From: Chalara sp. BL73 | Taxonomy: Eukaryota > Ascomycota > Leotiomycetes > Helotiales | Assembly (NCBI GenBank): GCA_918026815.1 | Contig: CAKJVC010000012.1 | Span: 1,550,001 to 1,614,000, forward strand | Reading direction: 5' to 3' | DNA: 64,000 bases | Part shown: positions 1 through 11,390 of the stretch, piece by piece | Layout: each line of letters begins with the position of its first letter | How positions within the stretch are numbered: position 1 is the first letter of the stretch | Notes under the pieces: model-generated | What the model saw: the letters and a program-made list of their open reading frames with translations, nothing else | The model's database searches: none | Told to the model about the DNA's origin: nothing | Made by a program: the position numbers and the translations under genes

Positions 1-395
1 TCGACTGAATCTCGAGTAGCTTTGGCCAAAAAAGCTCCTTTTAACCTGTCCCAACTTAGCCGGTGGCCGTGTCCTTTTTTTGTGAGCTCTTTAAGCAAAT
101 CTGCTAGGTTTTCCCGACAAAGGTCCAGCATAGATTTTGTGTCTGTACTCGGAGCATTAGGACCTAGCTGCGAAATGAGAAGCGATGGTCGATTATGAAA
201 CGCTTTTTCGAATTCTGAGTTAAGAATAACGTTAGCATTTGTTTCCGACAATATAATCTTTAGAGTTCCCAGCTCCGCCATAAATGCTTTGACATTGTCT
301 GGTGCATCTTTCCAATCTAAGCCAATTTGAACTGCCGCTTGGGTGATCTGAATAACGAGGCCAATAATGCCGACAATGCCAAAAGGTTCTGCCAT
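1..395 (-). CDS. NLR-type protein, N-terminal part (runs off the left edge)
   Basis: Reading leftward from the ATG at 395 gives an open frame of 131 codons that leaves the window still open. It begins MAEPFGIVGIIGLVIQ, then a helical stretch with WKDAPDNVKAFMAEL and later GHRLSWDRLKGAFLAKATRD. A glycine/isoleucine-rich start followed by a long helical bundle is the usual N-terminal domain placed in front of NACHT or lipase modules in fungal STAND/NLR proteins; that family link is from memory. No catalytic motif lies in the visible part. The start was chosen because the family typically begins MA(D/E)P. The rest of the gene (NTPase and repeats, if present) is outside the window. Confidence 0.6.
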   Translation of the reverse strand, partial: MAEPFGIVGIIGLVIQITQAAVQIGLDWKDAPDNVKAFMAELGTLKIILSETNANVILNSEFEKAFHNRPSLLISQLGPNAPSTDTKSMLDLCRENLADLLKELTKKGHGHRLSWDRLKGAFLAKATRDSV

Positions 396-1483
396 AGTAT
401 GACGGTCTGGGGCAAGATGGCATAAAGCTGTGCGGCTCTTCACTAATCGTGACGCAAATTTTCAACATTAATATCGCAAGACTAATATACGAGCGAAGGT
501 TGACCATGTCCAGCTGTTCTTACTTATGAGGTCGAGTTCGACACCTCTATGCGGGGTAGAGCCATACACAATCGCCGGCTCCCGCATCATACGTGGAGGT
601 AATGATATCCAATCAGAACCAGATAACGAATGTTTCACAGCATTTTTGACCACCAATTTCAATTTGACAAGCCTTGACTTGTTAATAGATCTAAGCCTGG
701 GCGGTTTTGCATCAGCGATATGGGCGAAAGAATTAATTTTATTCTATAGCATTGGCTTTTCTGGTGGGTGTGAACCTATGCTTGGAGACAATATGAGGAC
801 ACAGTTTATTGTTGTTCTGATTCTAGGGTGTTTCACCGCCCAGTGTTGTCTGCCCATCATTACAGGTGTAATTCTGAAGTACTCCAGTCGCTTGGCAGGA
901 AGGTTTGGGCACCAATTTGCTGTTCAGCCTTTACGCTCGCAGCCGTTGGGTTCTCCTTGGCGCTTTTGGAGCTGGCCAAACCACTTATGTCGCACTGGGC
1001 CAGGCGCAGGCAATTCAAATTGGCCCAAAAGAGAAGAGCTAGAAGTAATTAATTTGCTGGAATGTCCAAAATTTCGATCTCGTGTTTTTAGATAAACAAT
1101 CGGAGGTTTCGCAATTGTAGTAACCGGCTTGCTAATTGATTCTAAATCCTTGTGTCACGGTCCTAGAGATCACGTGCACGACGCACTGACCATTTCTGGC
1201 ATTCACTGCCAGACATCGCTCTACAGCCGCGAACCCTCATTGGTTCGCCTAGCTAGGACCCTGGAACTGGCCATGGTCACAAGGGCAGTTCCAGCAGTAG
1301 TTACACCTTTTCTTAGAATCTTCGTATTTGATGCCTTACAAACAGCTACCACTGGCGCCTGTATTGGGATTGAAATAAGTATGCTAAGTTGACTGTGGTC
1401 AACTTGGGAAGGGAAGCTTGTGCTGTACGCAAGGTCTGCCCAATTGCAGTGGTTCAGGGAGAATGAATTGACTTAATTGTAGA
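396..1483. other. Intergenic stretch with no convincing gene
   Basis: Several short open frames exist but none shows a recognisable domain. A piece near 1296-1375 recurs at about 49340-49395 (shared sequence around CTTCGTATTTGAT and CCTTACAAAC), so at least part is dispersed repeat. Confidence 0.4.
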
Positions 1484-1566
1484 GCTCCTACGGAGGGGAC
1501 TCAGTAAAAGGGGTGCGACCCTTTCACTGATGACTAAGCTATTACATGAGGTATGGGGTCCCAATA

Positions 1567-1673
1567 CACGGGTGCGGATACGGATACGCCGGGCGTATAT
1601 GTACGCCGGGGCGTATATCTTACTAAGCACAACCCCTATTTCCCCTTTCGGCACCACCACTTTACAACTCCAA
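1567..1673 (+). repeat. Left terminal inverted repeat of MULE 1
   Basis: This is the inverted match of 5275-5381, near-perfect by eye over about 107 bases. An LTR-like insertion immediately follows it. Confidence 0.85.
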
Positions 1674-2146
1674 ACAGAGGGCAACGGGAAAGACTTTAGT
1701 ATACCACGACAGCTTAAGTCAAACGCCCTCGTAGTGGCTGCAAGCCTGTACGCGCTGGAGCTTCAAGCTTGTAGCCGCTGGAATTGCAAGCTTGTAGCCG
1801 CTGTAGCTTCAGGCCTGTAGCCGCTGTAGATGCAAGCCTGTAGCCGCTGTAGCTTCAGGCTTTAGCCACTGTAGCTTCAGGCCTGTAGCCGCTGTAGCTG
1901 CAAGCCTGTAGCCGCTGTAGCTTCAGGCTTTAGCCGCTGTAGCTTCAGGCCTGTAGCCGCTGTAGCCGCAGAGCTTTAGCTGTTCCTTATATTTTCTGAC
2001 TGTGCTGTAGCTGTCAGCCTGTGGTTGTTGTAGTTGTATGCCTGTGGCTGCTGTAGCTGTATGAGCCTGTGGCTGGCCATAGGCGGAGCGTGCTGCTCGC
2101 AGCCCTGAAAGTACTACAGCCGAAAAGCCTTCGGCTGGCTGTTACA
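1674..2146 (+). repeat. Truncated LTR (family F) with minisatellite, inside the left TIR of MULE 1
   Basis: The segment begins with AACAGAGGGCAACGG, resembling the 5' part of the LTRs at 34998 and 38097, and ends GGCTGTTACA like them. Between lie about ten variants of a unit of roughly 20 bases based on GTAGCCGCTGTAGCTTCAGG. The first bases of the LTR are missing. The MULE inverted repeat resumes just after it (AGTACTGAA), so it was inserted into the TIR. No clean duplication is left. Confidence 0.6.
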
Positions 2147-2271
2147 CTTTTAGTACTGAATATTATTTAATTCGATCAATTCAAGCTTTAATTAAGCGCA
2201 ATATAGTATCAAAATATCAACAATATCAAAGTATAAAATCGACGCAATACAGTCAAAAAAGCCCTTTTTTG

Positions 2272-5166
2272 TTAGCAAGCAAACCTGTATTCCTTGTCTT
2301 TAGCTTGCACTTCGGCTGCTATACGATTCCATAACTCTTTTTGCCCTTGCTGCCTACTTCTACCATAACCTCCTGCCTGAACAAGCTCTGCTTCAACTAG
2401 TTGATCAACTTCTTTTTGCTCTTTTTCGCCCCAGTCTAGCCAAGCCTGAATTTCTTCAATAGTCCAGTTAGGTGGCCCGTCAAGTAAAGTTTCTGATTGA
2501 AGATCAAGCCGATCACGAGGAAAAAGCCACCGATTTTCTTCGCAATAGCGCTTTGGCCAGCTTGTAAATTGTCTTTTTTGACGATATTGAGTAAGTCGTA
2601 CGGCTGAATTAGCTTGTAGCCATGCTTCTTTTTCAGCTAGATAGTATTTATATATTATTTCAGAGCGGCCAGGGTATATTGGCCGAGTGTCAGTAGTACT
2701 AACTTGGGCTGGAAGTGGGCTGGGACTAGAGCTAGCAAGTAGCGGAAGTGGAGAAAGTGGCTCTTCTAGGTCAAGAGAAAGCGATATTGCTCGAAGCGTA
2801 GGCAATTCAGGGCTTGCTATTAGCTCGGGAGAAATAGCATTTTGAGGTCTTGTTTCAGCGGTGTTTTCAGGTCCTTCAATAGAATTTAATTGAAGAACTG
2901 AAGACACGGTTGAAGTATGCTCTTGAACTACTCTTTGAATATTCATTAGGCATTGAAAGCTTGCTCTAGTGTGGCCTAGTTGTTTGCAAAGCCCACATCG
3001 CCGTACGCGCTCTTCGGTAGCTTCAAAGCCGGAGGGCAGCCTTCTAGTACTTTGGGTTCTTGAAAAAGCAGTTGAATAGCTAATAACTCGAAGTGGCTCA
3101 AGAATTGGTTCCGATGGTGTTATATATCGATCCCAGTGCCAGTGTAAATGAAAGTCTTTTGGAAGAAAAGGTATTTTTAGTTCTTTTGCTTCTTGAACTT
3201 TATGGCCACAAAGCAAACCAGTAGTAACTGTAAAAACGCCTGTACAAGTTTCAAGAGGTCGTTTTAAACTTATATAGTGGTCTTCAACTAGCCGAATTGC
3301 CGTATTTGTAATATAGCTATAACAAGCGTGATATATAGCTCGATCAAGAGTCAAAGGCGTTTTTATTCGCTCTCCTGCCGAAATTTCTTTAAGGCTCTGG
3401 ATCTGATTTGCTACTGCTTGTTCAATTGAACGCCAGGTAGTCAAAAGGTCTCCTTGTGAACTAGCTATATAGCGCTTAAGTAAAGCATGTGCAGATTCGA
3501 CACTATATAATAGTTACTATTGTGACAATTCAAGCTGAACAAAGATCTCGATCCGTAGATCTAAGTAAAAAAGACTCAAAAGTGTGAACAACTATCAATT
3601 GTGATAACTAAGAAAACAAGCTACGAACAAAAAAAGAGAAGGAAAGCAGTGCTTTATATACAGGAACTGGCCGGAGGCCAGTATAGGCGAGCTTTGCGGT
3701 GTCCGGTGCTGAGCTCTGTCCGAGCTTTGGAGCATCCGGTGCTGAGCTCTGTCCGAGCTTTGAAGCATCCGGTGCCGAGCTCTGTTCGAGCTCTGGGGCA
3801 TCCGATGCCAGGCTCCAAGCCAGAGAAGGCCAGGGCCGTGACAACTATACTAGTTACTACAAAATAAAATATCAACTACTTACCGAGACGTAACGGTTGC
3901 TCCAAAATGGAGATATTGATTAGTCCAAGCCTGAACTAAAGCTTCAACTCGACCTGGTTTTAGCCAAGTTGTTTGAACATATCGAGCACAAGCTTTATGC
4001 TTTGGTGTATCCGAATAAGTAGTCAAAAATTGACGTAGTCGAGAATGATATTCGGAAATAGTAGGAGATCGCACAATGTTTTGCCATGTCTGAAAGAAAG
4101 TATTATAAGCTTCCACAGTACTGAATTCAGCTCTGCAATGCTGCTGGATATTTTTATTGGCATGCCAAAAACACAATAATGCCGAAGAATCAGGGAAAAC
4201 CGTTGAAATTGCATTTCGAAGAGCTTGATCGCAATCAGTACTAATTGAAGAAAGGAGAACGCCAATTGCTGGCATAATTAATTCAAAAAGTCCTTTCGTT
4301 TTTTGTAAAGCCCATTCGTACGTTTCTTCCGACTGGCCAGAAAGAAAAGCAAAAGCAATAAAAAAGCTTTTGCTATTGTGATCAATACCAATTATATCCA
4401 TAAAAAGCATATAGAATCGATTAGTGCTGTAAGTATTGTCGATTATAAGAACATCATAGTGAGATTGCAAATATCGTATTGATTCTGAGCAAGCAATCCA
4501 AAGACCGAGCAGTCGATTAATGCTTTCTTCTATTAATATTTCATGTAATATTTCTTGATCTTAGAGATACTGAACTAAAGCTTCAGTTGAAGAACGACCT
4601 TGGCGGAACTCTCGACGAAATTCAGCGTTTTGGTTATATATGTCGCGTGGTATTATTGGCGATTCGGGAGCTAGCTGGCGAAAAAAAGTAATTGTTTGCC
4701 TAGGCTGTACACCAGCTTCAAATAAACGCTGAGCTGTATTTCGTACATCAATTGAAAAATGCCGATGCGAAGGATGTGCCGCTGAACTAGAGCTAGGAAG
4801 CTGATTATGTGTGCTATATATAAACCCAGCTCGATATCTAACTTCCCACCCTAGGCCGTTAGGTGCTTCAACACCAAGAACTGAAAATTGGCACCCTGTA
4901 CCACGAGATTGAGTTGAACGTACTCCTTGGGATCTTGATTCAGTAGAAAGCCAGCGATCACACGCGTACGTGACTTTTAGGCGCCTCGAGCTCGTACGCG
5001 TGCTTCGTCGTATAATAAACGCGTATCCACGTGATTTTGACCAGGCTTGGATCGCTTCGAGCAGAGCTTCTTTTGTTGGATAGATTGCGAGTGGTGAGAG
5101 TGCCAGTGAAGTAAAGCTAGCTCGTTCTTGAGCAGGTTCTTGAACTGGATCTGAATCTAAAAGCAT
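2272..5166 (-). pseudogene. MULE 1 transposase (FAR1-type), one in-frame stop, one intron
   Basis: Two exons are inferred: 5166-3884 and 3502-2272. The N-terminus has the FAR1-like DNA-binding region (LLEAIQAWSKSRGYAF, then GTGCQFSV). The DDE catalytic region follows: LIIDNTYSTNRFYM (first D), STDCDQALRNAI (second D), CFWHANKNI (C and H), and HFGATVTSR joined across the intron to VESAHALLKRY (catalytic E). A zinc-knuckle-like CGLCKQLGHTRASFQC lies near the C-terminus. A TAA at 4561-4563 interrupts the frame before the catalytic core, so this copy should not make full transposase without readthrough. The intron (3503-3883, GTAAGT...ATATAG) holds a 323-bp solo LTR. Removing LTR and duplication leaves 53 bp, a normal fungal intron. 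Confidence 0.85.
3521..3843 (+). mobile_element. Solo LTR (family C) in the transposase intron of MULE 1
   Basis: It starts TGTGACAATTCAAGC and ends CCGTGACA, with the five-base duplication ACTAT at 3516-3520 and 3844-3848. A shorter copy lies inverted at 11867-12089. This copy carries three to four tandem copies of a unit of about 33 bp built on GGTGCTGAGCTCTGTCCGAG that the other copy lacks. Confidence 0.9.
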
Positions 5167-5274
5167 GTTAGCTAAAATAAGCAAATAAATAAGTTGAAAA
5201 AGGTGGAATTAACCCATTTTGCAAAGTGTAATATTCGAGGGTTGAATTGATCGAATTGAGGGAGTGTTCAGTAC

Positions 5275-5381
5275 TTGGAGTTGTAAAGTGGTGGTGCCGA
5301 AAGGGGAAATAGGGGTTGTGCTTAGTAAGATATACGCCCCGGCGTACATATACGCCCGGCGTATCCGTATCCGCACCCGTG
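5275..5381 (-). repeat. Right terminal inverted repeat of MULE 1
   Basis: This is the inverted match of 1567-1673. The match extends inward to about 5242 against the segment beyond the LTR on the left side. Confidence 0.85.
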
Positions 5382-5609
5382 GTACACGTAGTGGTACCCA
5401 TGAGGTATGGCCCATGCCTTACGGGTGGGCTACACCACCAATTCTCAACAGTGACACCTATTAGCAACAGCCAACAAAGGATCCTAAAAGCTTTTCAAAA
5501 AGCACTAATCTCAAGCGCCAGGGCAATACTGCCAACTTACCGAACTACCCCTTTTCCGATTTTACACAGAAAAGCCGGGATTCCCCTCCCAGAATACTTG
5601 TTAGACTTT

Positions 5610-5688
5610 TGTCACGTCGCGTGCTCCCAAGCACACGTGACCCATATTAGGCGAGCTCCCCGAGCGCCTGTGTATATATAGCCTGCTC
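5610..5688 (+). mobile_element. Left half of a solo LTR (family A), split by the Ty3 element
   Basis: It starts TGTCACGTCGCGTGC and contains TGTATATATAGCC. It continues at 11596-11688 on the far side of the Ty3 insertion. The reunited LTR (about 172 bp) is flanked by ACTTT at 5605-5609 and 11689-11693. Related copies occur at 19669, 27184 and 34203. Confidence 0.85.
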
Positions 5689-5888
5689 TGTCATGAATGG
5701 TCACGTGATGCATGTTACGAGGTTACGGTGTTGTGGGTCACGTGTTCGGTTCCCATAGGCGAGCGTCACGTGCTCCATTCTCTATTAGGTTGAGGGATCG
5801 TTCAACCACATACCTTTCCTCTCTAGTTTAGTATCGTCGAATAGAACCTTATGATAGCTACCTTTGCGCCCATATTGGCTTCGTGACA
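5689..5888 (+). repeat. 5' LTR of the Ty3 element
   Basis: It begins TGTCATGAATGG and ends CTTCGTGACA, and is identical by eye to 11391-11590. Confidence 0.95.
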
Positions 5889-6145
5889 GAATACTAAACT
5901 CATCCAACCTCATTCCTGAAGAGGAATTCAATTATACTGATCCCTTCGCTGTCGCTCGTACCTATACTACATGTACTAGGTGAATGCGCCAGCAAAGAAC
6001 CTGTTCTCGACTTGACTTGACTCGACTTGCTTACGGATATATCACACACTACTCGACTTGATACTTGACCAGATTCGACCCGAAACTCGACCTGCCTATT
6101 AGACTTGCCTACTTGATACCTGATACCTGCTACCTGCTTCGAAAA

Positions 6146-7342
6146 ATGGCTCGCTCCCACAGTGAATCGGACACGAACCGACGAGTCACTCTCACGCCTG
6201 GAGAACCAAAGAATGAGTTTCTGCTCGCCCAATTACTTGATTGTAAGAATGTGGAGGATATAAAGAAGTTTACGGATAAGGAGCTTCTCGAGGCTGTACT
6301 TACGGCCAGCGATACAATTGCTGAATAGGAGGATGAAATACTTGCTACTAGAGCTAAAGTGGCTGCGCATAACGACCGTATTGCTACACTTGAGGAGCTT
6401 GCAGGAAGCGTACAAGCTGAGCTGGATCGGAAACAGATTATTATTGATCACCTGGAAAGTACTCGTTCAAGGCCTGTATCGGAGGATCCTTAACGCCCAC
6501 GTCGTTCTGTAGCGGTTTCTAACCCTGATCCACTGGATAAGAAAGAAGATGCGTTATTTGATACCTGGAAGCTGCAGATTGAAAGAAAATTCAGGGTTAA
6601 TAAGAACCATTTTGATAATGAGGAGTCAAAAATGTTTTACGTATTTGGACGTACAGCGGGTGATGCTCAGAAGCACCTTAAAGCACGATACAATACGAGC
6701 GAGAATCAGTTTGCAACTGCTGACGAGATAATTGATTACTTAGAAACAATTTATACGGACCCGTTTAAGCTGCAAAACGCTCGCAGCTCGTTTCGCCGAC
6801 TGACTATGAAAACAGATCAAACGTTCTCGGAGTTTTACACGTCGTTTTTGCACCTTGCAGGAAAGGCTCAAATCCCTAGCTCAGAATGGAGATTCGAACT
6901 TTATGAAAAGCTTACAGTCAATTTGCAGGTAGCTATAGCCTCAGTAATCGACACGCTAGCGACGTACAAGGCGGTAGCTGACAAGTGCTTGTCAATTGAT
7001 CAAACGCTGAAAAAAGCAAAAGATCGAACTGATCGTTTCAACAAATCGAAATCTTTATTGCCAGCCGCTACAGCTGAGAAAGCACCTGAAAAGACTCGTA
7101 CCGCACCTGCCCCTAAAATCGAACCACCTATTTCTCAAGCTCCTCGCGCTTTACCAGTCTTCAAGAACGCTGAACGCATGCTTGAATACCTGAACAAACA
7201 GTGTTTCTTTTGCAAAGAAGTTGGTCATTTCTCGCGCAATTGCCCCGTAAAGGAAAAGAGAGTCGCCGCTGTAAAGAAGACTAGTAAGGAGACTAGTAAG
7301 GAGGCAGTTCAGAATACGGAGTCGAAAAACGCTCAACCCTAG
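6146..7342 (+). pseudogene. Ty3 gag, interrupted
   Basis: Translation from the ATG at 6146 gives the Gag of the element. There is a capsid-like region (FDTWKLQIERKF, later FRRLTMKTDQTFSEFYTSF) and one CCHC knuckle, CFFCKEVGHFSRNC, near the C-terminus, followed by a Lys/Thr-rich tail. Two stops interrupt it: TAG at 6326-6328, where CAG would fit, and TAA at 6491-6493, where CAA would fit. Gag ends at TAG 7340-7342. Pol is in the -1 frame relative to Gag, so an intact element would need a frameshift or another device to make Pol. Confidence 0.85.
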
Positions 7343-10300
7343 AAAAAGACTCCTTTCTAGGGTTATACAACGTTGATTTAAGCATAGACCTGAACTAATT
7401 AGTAAAAGGAATCAGTTTAACTTTACCTTGTACTGTTAGCCGCAATGGAATTAGTATTAAATCGTCTACGCTTATTGATACGGGAGCAAATGGTTACACG
7501 TTCATGAATAGTAAATTTGCAGATTTAGCTTGTCGACACTTAAGCTTGCAACGCCAACAACTTCCTACCCCAAAAGAGCTTGTAGGATATAATGGAAAAA
7601 GCCGAATCGTTGTTACGGATTACCTTGTTTTAGACCTGCAAATAAAAAGCCGTCTGAACCGCAACACGCCATTTATAATCACTCCTCTTGGAGGCAAAAA
7701 CATGATATTAGAAAGAGTGTAGTGTGCTCAGAGCAAAGTGCTAGTGGATTGTGCAAACCACAGCTTGATTTGGCCTGAAAATCAGGAACAAGAGAAAACC
7801 TGGAGCAAAACAGTTGTAACAAGGAAAGAAGATCTACTGGCTACTGTGAACTCACGCCACCAACAAGACGCTGTACGAAGGGATCAGCTGCTGGATAATT
7901 TCTGGAAATCAAGAACGTTGCTAAGAAGAACTGCTAGCACTTGGAAGCAAGATCAAAAGGATAGTTATCAAAAAATGAATCGGGCGCTATCGGGTGTTGT
8001 TCAGCCAGCTCGCGCATCCGCTATGGCCCGTAAAGTAAAACAACTTGCCGCAACGATCGATATTGCCAGCATTTCGGCTCCCGCGTTTTATCTCAACTTG
8101 AAAAAAGAAGAAAACACTCTGTTTGCTATCAGCTTGTTCGAGATCGATCATTTGATAGATAGTCTGCAAAAAGACTCAATTCCAGAACAGGAAACTGAAG
8201 AATCTGAACTTGACTGGCTACGGCGTATTTTTCCTCCGTAATATCGGAAGTATGTCGACGTGTTTTCGAAAATAGCATCTAACAAACTGCCGCCACATCG
8301 CTTGTATAATCACAAAATCGTGCTTAAGAACCCTAACGACAAGGAAAAGCTAGGCTATAGCCCTTTGCGCAACTCATCTATACAAGAACTGCAAGAGGTA
8401 AAAAGATTTCTGGTTGAGAACTTAGAGAAAAGGTTTATAGAAGCCAGCCAATCCCTTTTTGCAGCTCCTGTGTTGTTTGTTATAAAGCCTAACGGAGGAT
8501 TACGGTTCTGTATCGACTTCCGTAAGCTCAATGACTTGACTGTGAAAGACCGATACCCTTTACCGTTGATTGAAAAGACATTAGGAAGGCTAAGCAAAGC
8601 AAAAATCTTCACCAAGCTAGACATTCGACAAGCGTTTCACCGTATTCGGATGGATCCTGAATCTGAAGAACTGACAACGTTTCGGACCCGTTACGGCTCG
8701 TACAAGTGCAAAGTGCTGTTTAAAGGACTAACAAACGAGCCTGCAACGTACCAGAGATACATGAACGACGTGTTATTTAAATACTTAGATGACTTTTGCA
8801 CAGTTTACTTGGATGACATCCTGATCTACTCGGAAAATCCCGCAGAGCATGAAATACACGTGAAAACAATTCTGGAATGCTTACGAGAAGCTGGCCTGCA
8901 GGTCGACATCCGCAAATCCGAATTTAGTGTTACTCGCATTAAATATCTGGGATTCATCGTATTTACGGAAAGCATTGAAGTAGACCCAGCAAAAGTCGAC
9001 GCGGTACGAGAGTGGAAGCCTCCCACAACTGTCAAAGGCGTACAGTCATTTCTAGGGTTCTGTAATTTCTACAGGCGCTTTATCAAAAGCTACGGACGTA
9101 TATCTAGGCCGCTGACGCTACTTACAGTCAAAAGCAACCCGTACATATAGAGCGAAGCTTGTCAAAAGGCATTTGAGGAGCTTAAGGATGCTATGCTGAC
9201 AGCGCCTATTTTACAGCACTACAACCCTGATTCCGAAACAATGATCGAAACTGACGCATTAGACGGAGTAGTAAAAGGAGTATTATCTCAACAAGATCCA
9301 GTTACAGAGCTTTGGCACTTTGTAGCATACTTCACGAAAACTATGCAGACAGCCGAGATCAATTACGATATTCATGACAAAGAGATGCTCGCGATTATAA
9401 AAGCTATTGAAGGCTGGAAATCTGAATTGCAAGGAATACAAACAACAAGCTCTTTCAAAATATTTTCGGATTATAAAGCATTGAAGTACTTCATAACAAC
9501 TAAAAAGCTGTCGGCCAGACAGGCTCGATGGGCCGAACTGCTTTCACGGTACAATTACAAGCTTATGTATCGGGAAAGGAAAGCTAATTTACGGGCTGAC
9601 GCGTTAAGCCGAAAACATGAAAACGTGAAAGCACAAGAAGAAGCTATTGCAAAGCACCGAACGCAACTGATGATACTTCGTTCTAGGATAAACGAAGCTA
9701 TCGTTACGGACCTGCAACTGGCCGCTATCGAAGAACTACCAAAGGAATACAACAGCGCTCAGCTAATATCCGCGATCTTGAAAGCTAACCGCACATCCGT
9801 AAGCTTGGAGGAGTTACGAAAAAAAGCCAAATCTGGAGATAATACGTGGTCGATAGAAGAAGGACTGCTATTACGGCTAGGAAAGCTGTTCGTACCTGAC
9901 GAAATGCTAAACCAGTCAATGCTTCTACGGACCGCAATAATCAAAGAAGCTCATGATAAACCTGCAACTGGCCACCCAGAGCAAGCAAAGCTAACTCAGC
10001 TTCTAAGAGCTCGATACAGCTGGGCCGGCTTAGCAAGTGATATTGTTCGATATTGCTCCAACTGCCACGTATGCCGCAAAGCTTATGTGCCTAGAAATAA
10101 AAAGCCTGGATTGCTACACCAGTTACCAGTTCCCGATCGACCCTGGCAGCACCTTACGGTGGATTTCAAAAAGTGCCCTGAAAGCAAAAATGGTTACAAT
10201 ATGGTAGCTATCTTTGTAGATCGACTAGAAAAGCGCCCGATATCTATACCCGTAAGAGATACAATTACGGCCAAGCAGCTAGCTCCTTTGTTTTTTGCAC

Positions 10301-11310
10301 ACGTTATACGGCACGTAGGCATTCCGAATTCGATAACTTCAGATCGTGGCCCTCAATTTGTATCTGACTTCTGGAACGAGTTTTGCGAACAGCTGCAGAT
10401 CAAAATCAAGCTATCGACTGCAAATCACCCTCAAACTGATGGGCAAACAGAGATTGTGAATCAGTATTTTGATCAGAGGCTACGGCCATACGTGAACCAT
10501 TATCAAGATGACTGGGACGAATGGGTTTCTATTATTGACTTGCAACAAGCTTCACTTCCACATGCAACAACAGGCCAATCCCCATTCCTTACGGAGCGTG
10601 GTTATGAGACTCGTACGTCATTCGACTGGAAATCACCCGTAACAGGGGACTCAGCCAAAGAACGCCTGAACAAGGAAAAGGCCAAAGCATTGTTGTCAAG
10701 ACTCCACGAGTCATGGGATATTGCAAAAGACAATATGGAAATATCTCAAGAACGCTATGCTAAGCAAGCCAACAAGCACCGACGAGAACCTGACTTCAAA
10801 GTAGGTGATTCGGTATGGGTTACGACCAAGAACTGGAAAAGCCACCGGCCTAGCCGTAAGCTGGCAAATCAAATGGAAGGACCTTTCAAGATACTCGAAA
10901 TGGTAGGCCATTCGTACAAGCTAGAGCTACCGCCTACTATGAAGGTTCACCCTGTTTTCCATGCAGAGAAGCTGCGAAAGGCCGCCGACAACCCACTACC
11001 TGGCCAAGCTAATCCAGATCCACCCCCTGTTATTGTCGATGATCATGAGGAGTACGAGGTAGAGAAGGTCCTTGCGGTTCGTATGGTTCGCAAAAAGCTA
11101 AAGTATCGAATCAAGTGGAAGGGATGGGATGAGGATCCTGAATGGTACCCTGCGGCTACGTTAGCTAACAGCGCTACGGCCCTTAAAACGTTCCACGACA
11201 CGTATCCAAAACAACCTGGGCCACCCGTAAACTTGCAATACTGGCTGGATTGTGCTGAAAAAGACGAGTTTCCGGAATCTCGTAAGGATGATAATCGGGC
11301 TATTGACTGA
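7342..11310 (+). pseudogene. Ty3 pol with chromodomain, interrupted by four stops
   Basis: All parts lie in one frame. Protease: LIDTGANGYTF (DTG). Reverse transcriptase from about 8260: VLFVIKPNGGLRFCIDFRKL and the catalytic VYLDDILIYS. RNase H from about 9235 (MIETDALDGVVKGVLSQ). Integrase: H-H-C-C zinc region ending CSNCHVC, then the D, D and E of LTVDFKK, ITSDRGPQF and HPQTDGQTEIVN. The C-terminal chromodomain has YRIKWKGWDEDPEWYP. Stops are TAA 7396-7398, TAG 7720-7722 (Trp expected), TAA 8239-8241 and TAG 9148-9150 (Trp expected). From 9193 to the end the frame is open for 705 codons. It cannot produce a full polyprotein as it stands. Confidence 0.9.
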
Positions 11311-11377
11311 AAGGAGATATTGAAGCTGGTGGGTGTATAATTACAAGCTATCACAAAGCTCGAGGGCGAGCTTTTTT

Positions 11378-11390
11378 CGAAGGGGGGGCA
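11378..11390 (+). promoter_or_regulatory. Polypurine tract of the Ty3 element
   Basis: The run GAAGGGGGGGCA directly precedes the 3' LTR, as expected for the plus-strand primer. Confidence 0.7.

Larger units (their letters stand above)
1557..5398 (-). mobile_element. MULE DNA transposon 1 with TIRs and target-site duplication
   Basis: The same 12 bases, CATGAGGTATGG, flank the element at 1545-1556 and 5399-5410, and the LINE reading frame resumes across them. Inside are inverted repeats of about 107 bp (1567-1673 and 5275-5381), carrying CACGGGTGCGG at the outer end and CTAAGCACAAC inside. The inverted match continues at about 2150-2186 and 5242-5274, the left arm being interrupted by LTR-like sequence. 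The coding part is a MULE transposase on the minus strand. A duplication of 9-12 bp and long TIRs are typical of Mutator-like elements. Confidence 0.85.

Noticed and set aside
468..662. Minus-strand frame with IVYGSTPHRGVEL, resembling the GTPHRG of SesB-like hydrolases
   Set aside because: Only this short motif matches. There is no nucleophile elbow nearby and the neighbouring NLR gene starts separately at 395. Too weak to call.
940..1100. A P-loop-like GAFGAGQTT in a plus-strand frame
   Set aside because: The lysine of a Walker A motif is Gln here, frames around it are broken and no Walker B follows.
1735..2100. CRISPR-like array of short repeats
   Set aside because: Units vary and abut without unique spacers. 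It is a minisatellite inside an LTR.
3595..3893. Several overlapping frames on both strands with repeated SSDRAQHR or CPSFGASGAEL peptides
   Set aside because: They come from the tandem repeats of the solo LTR at 3521-3843.
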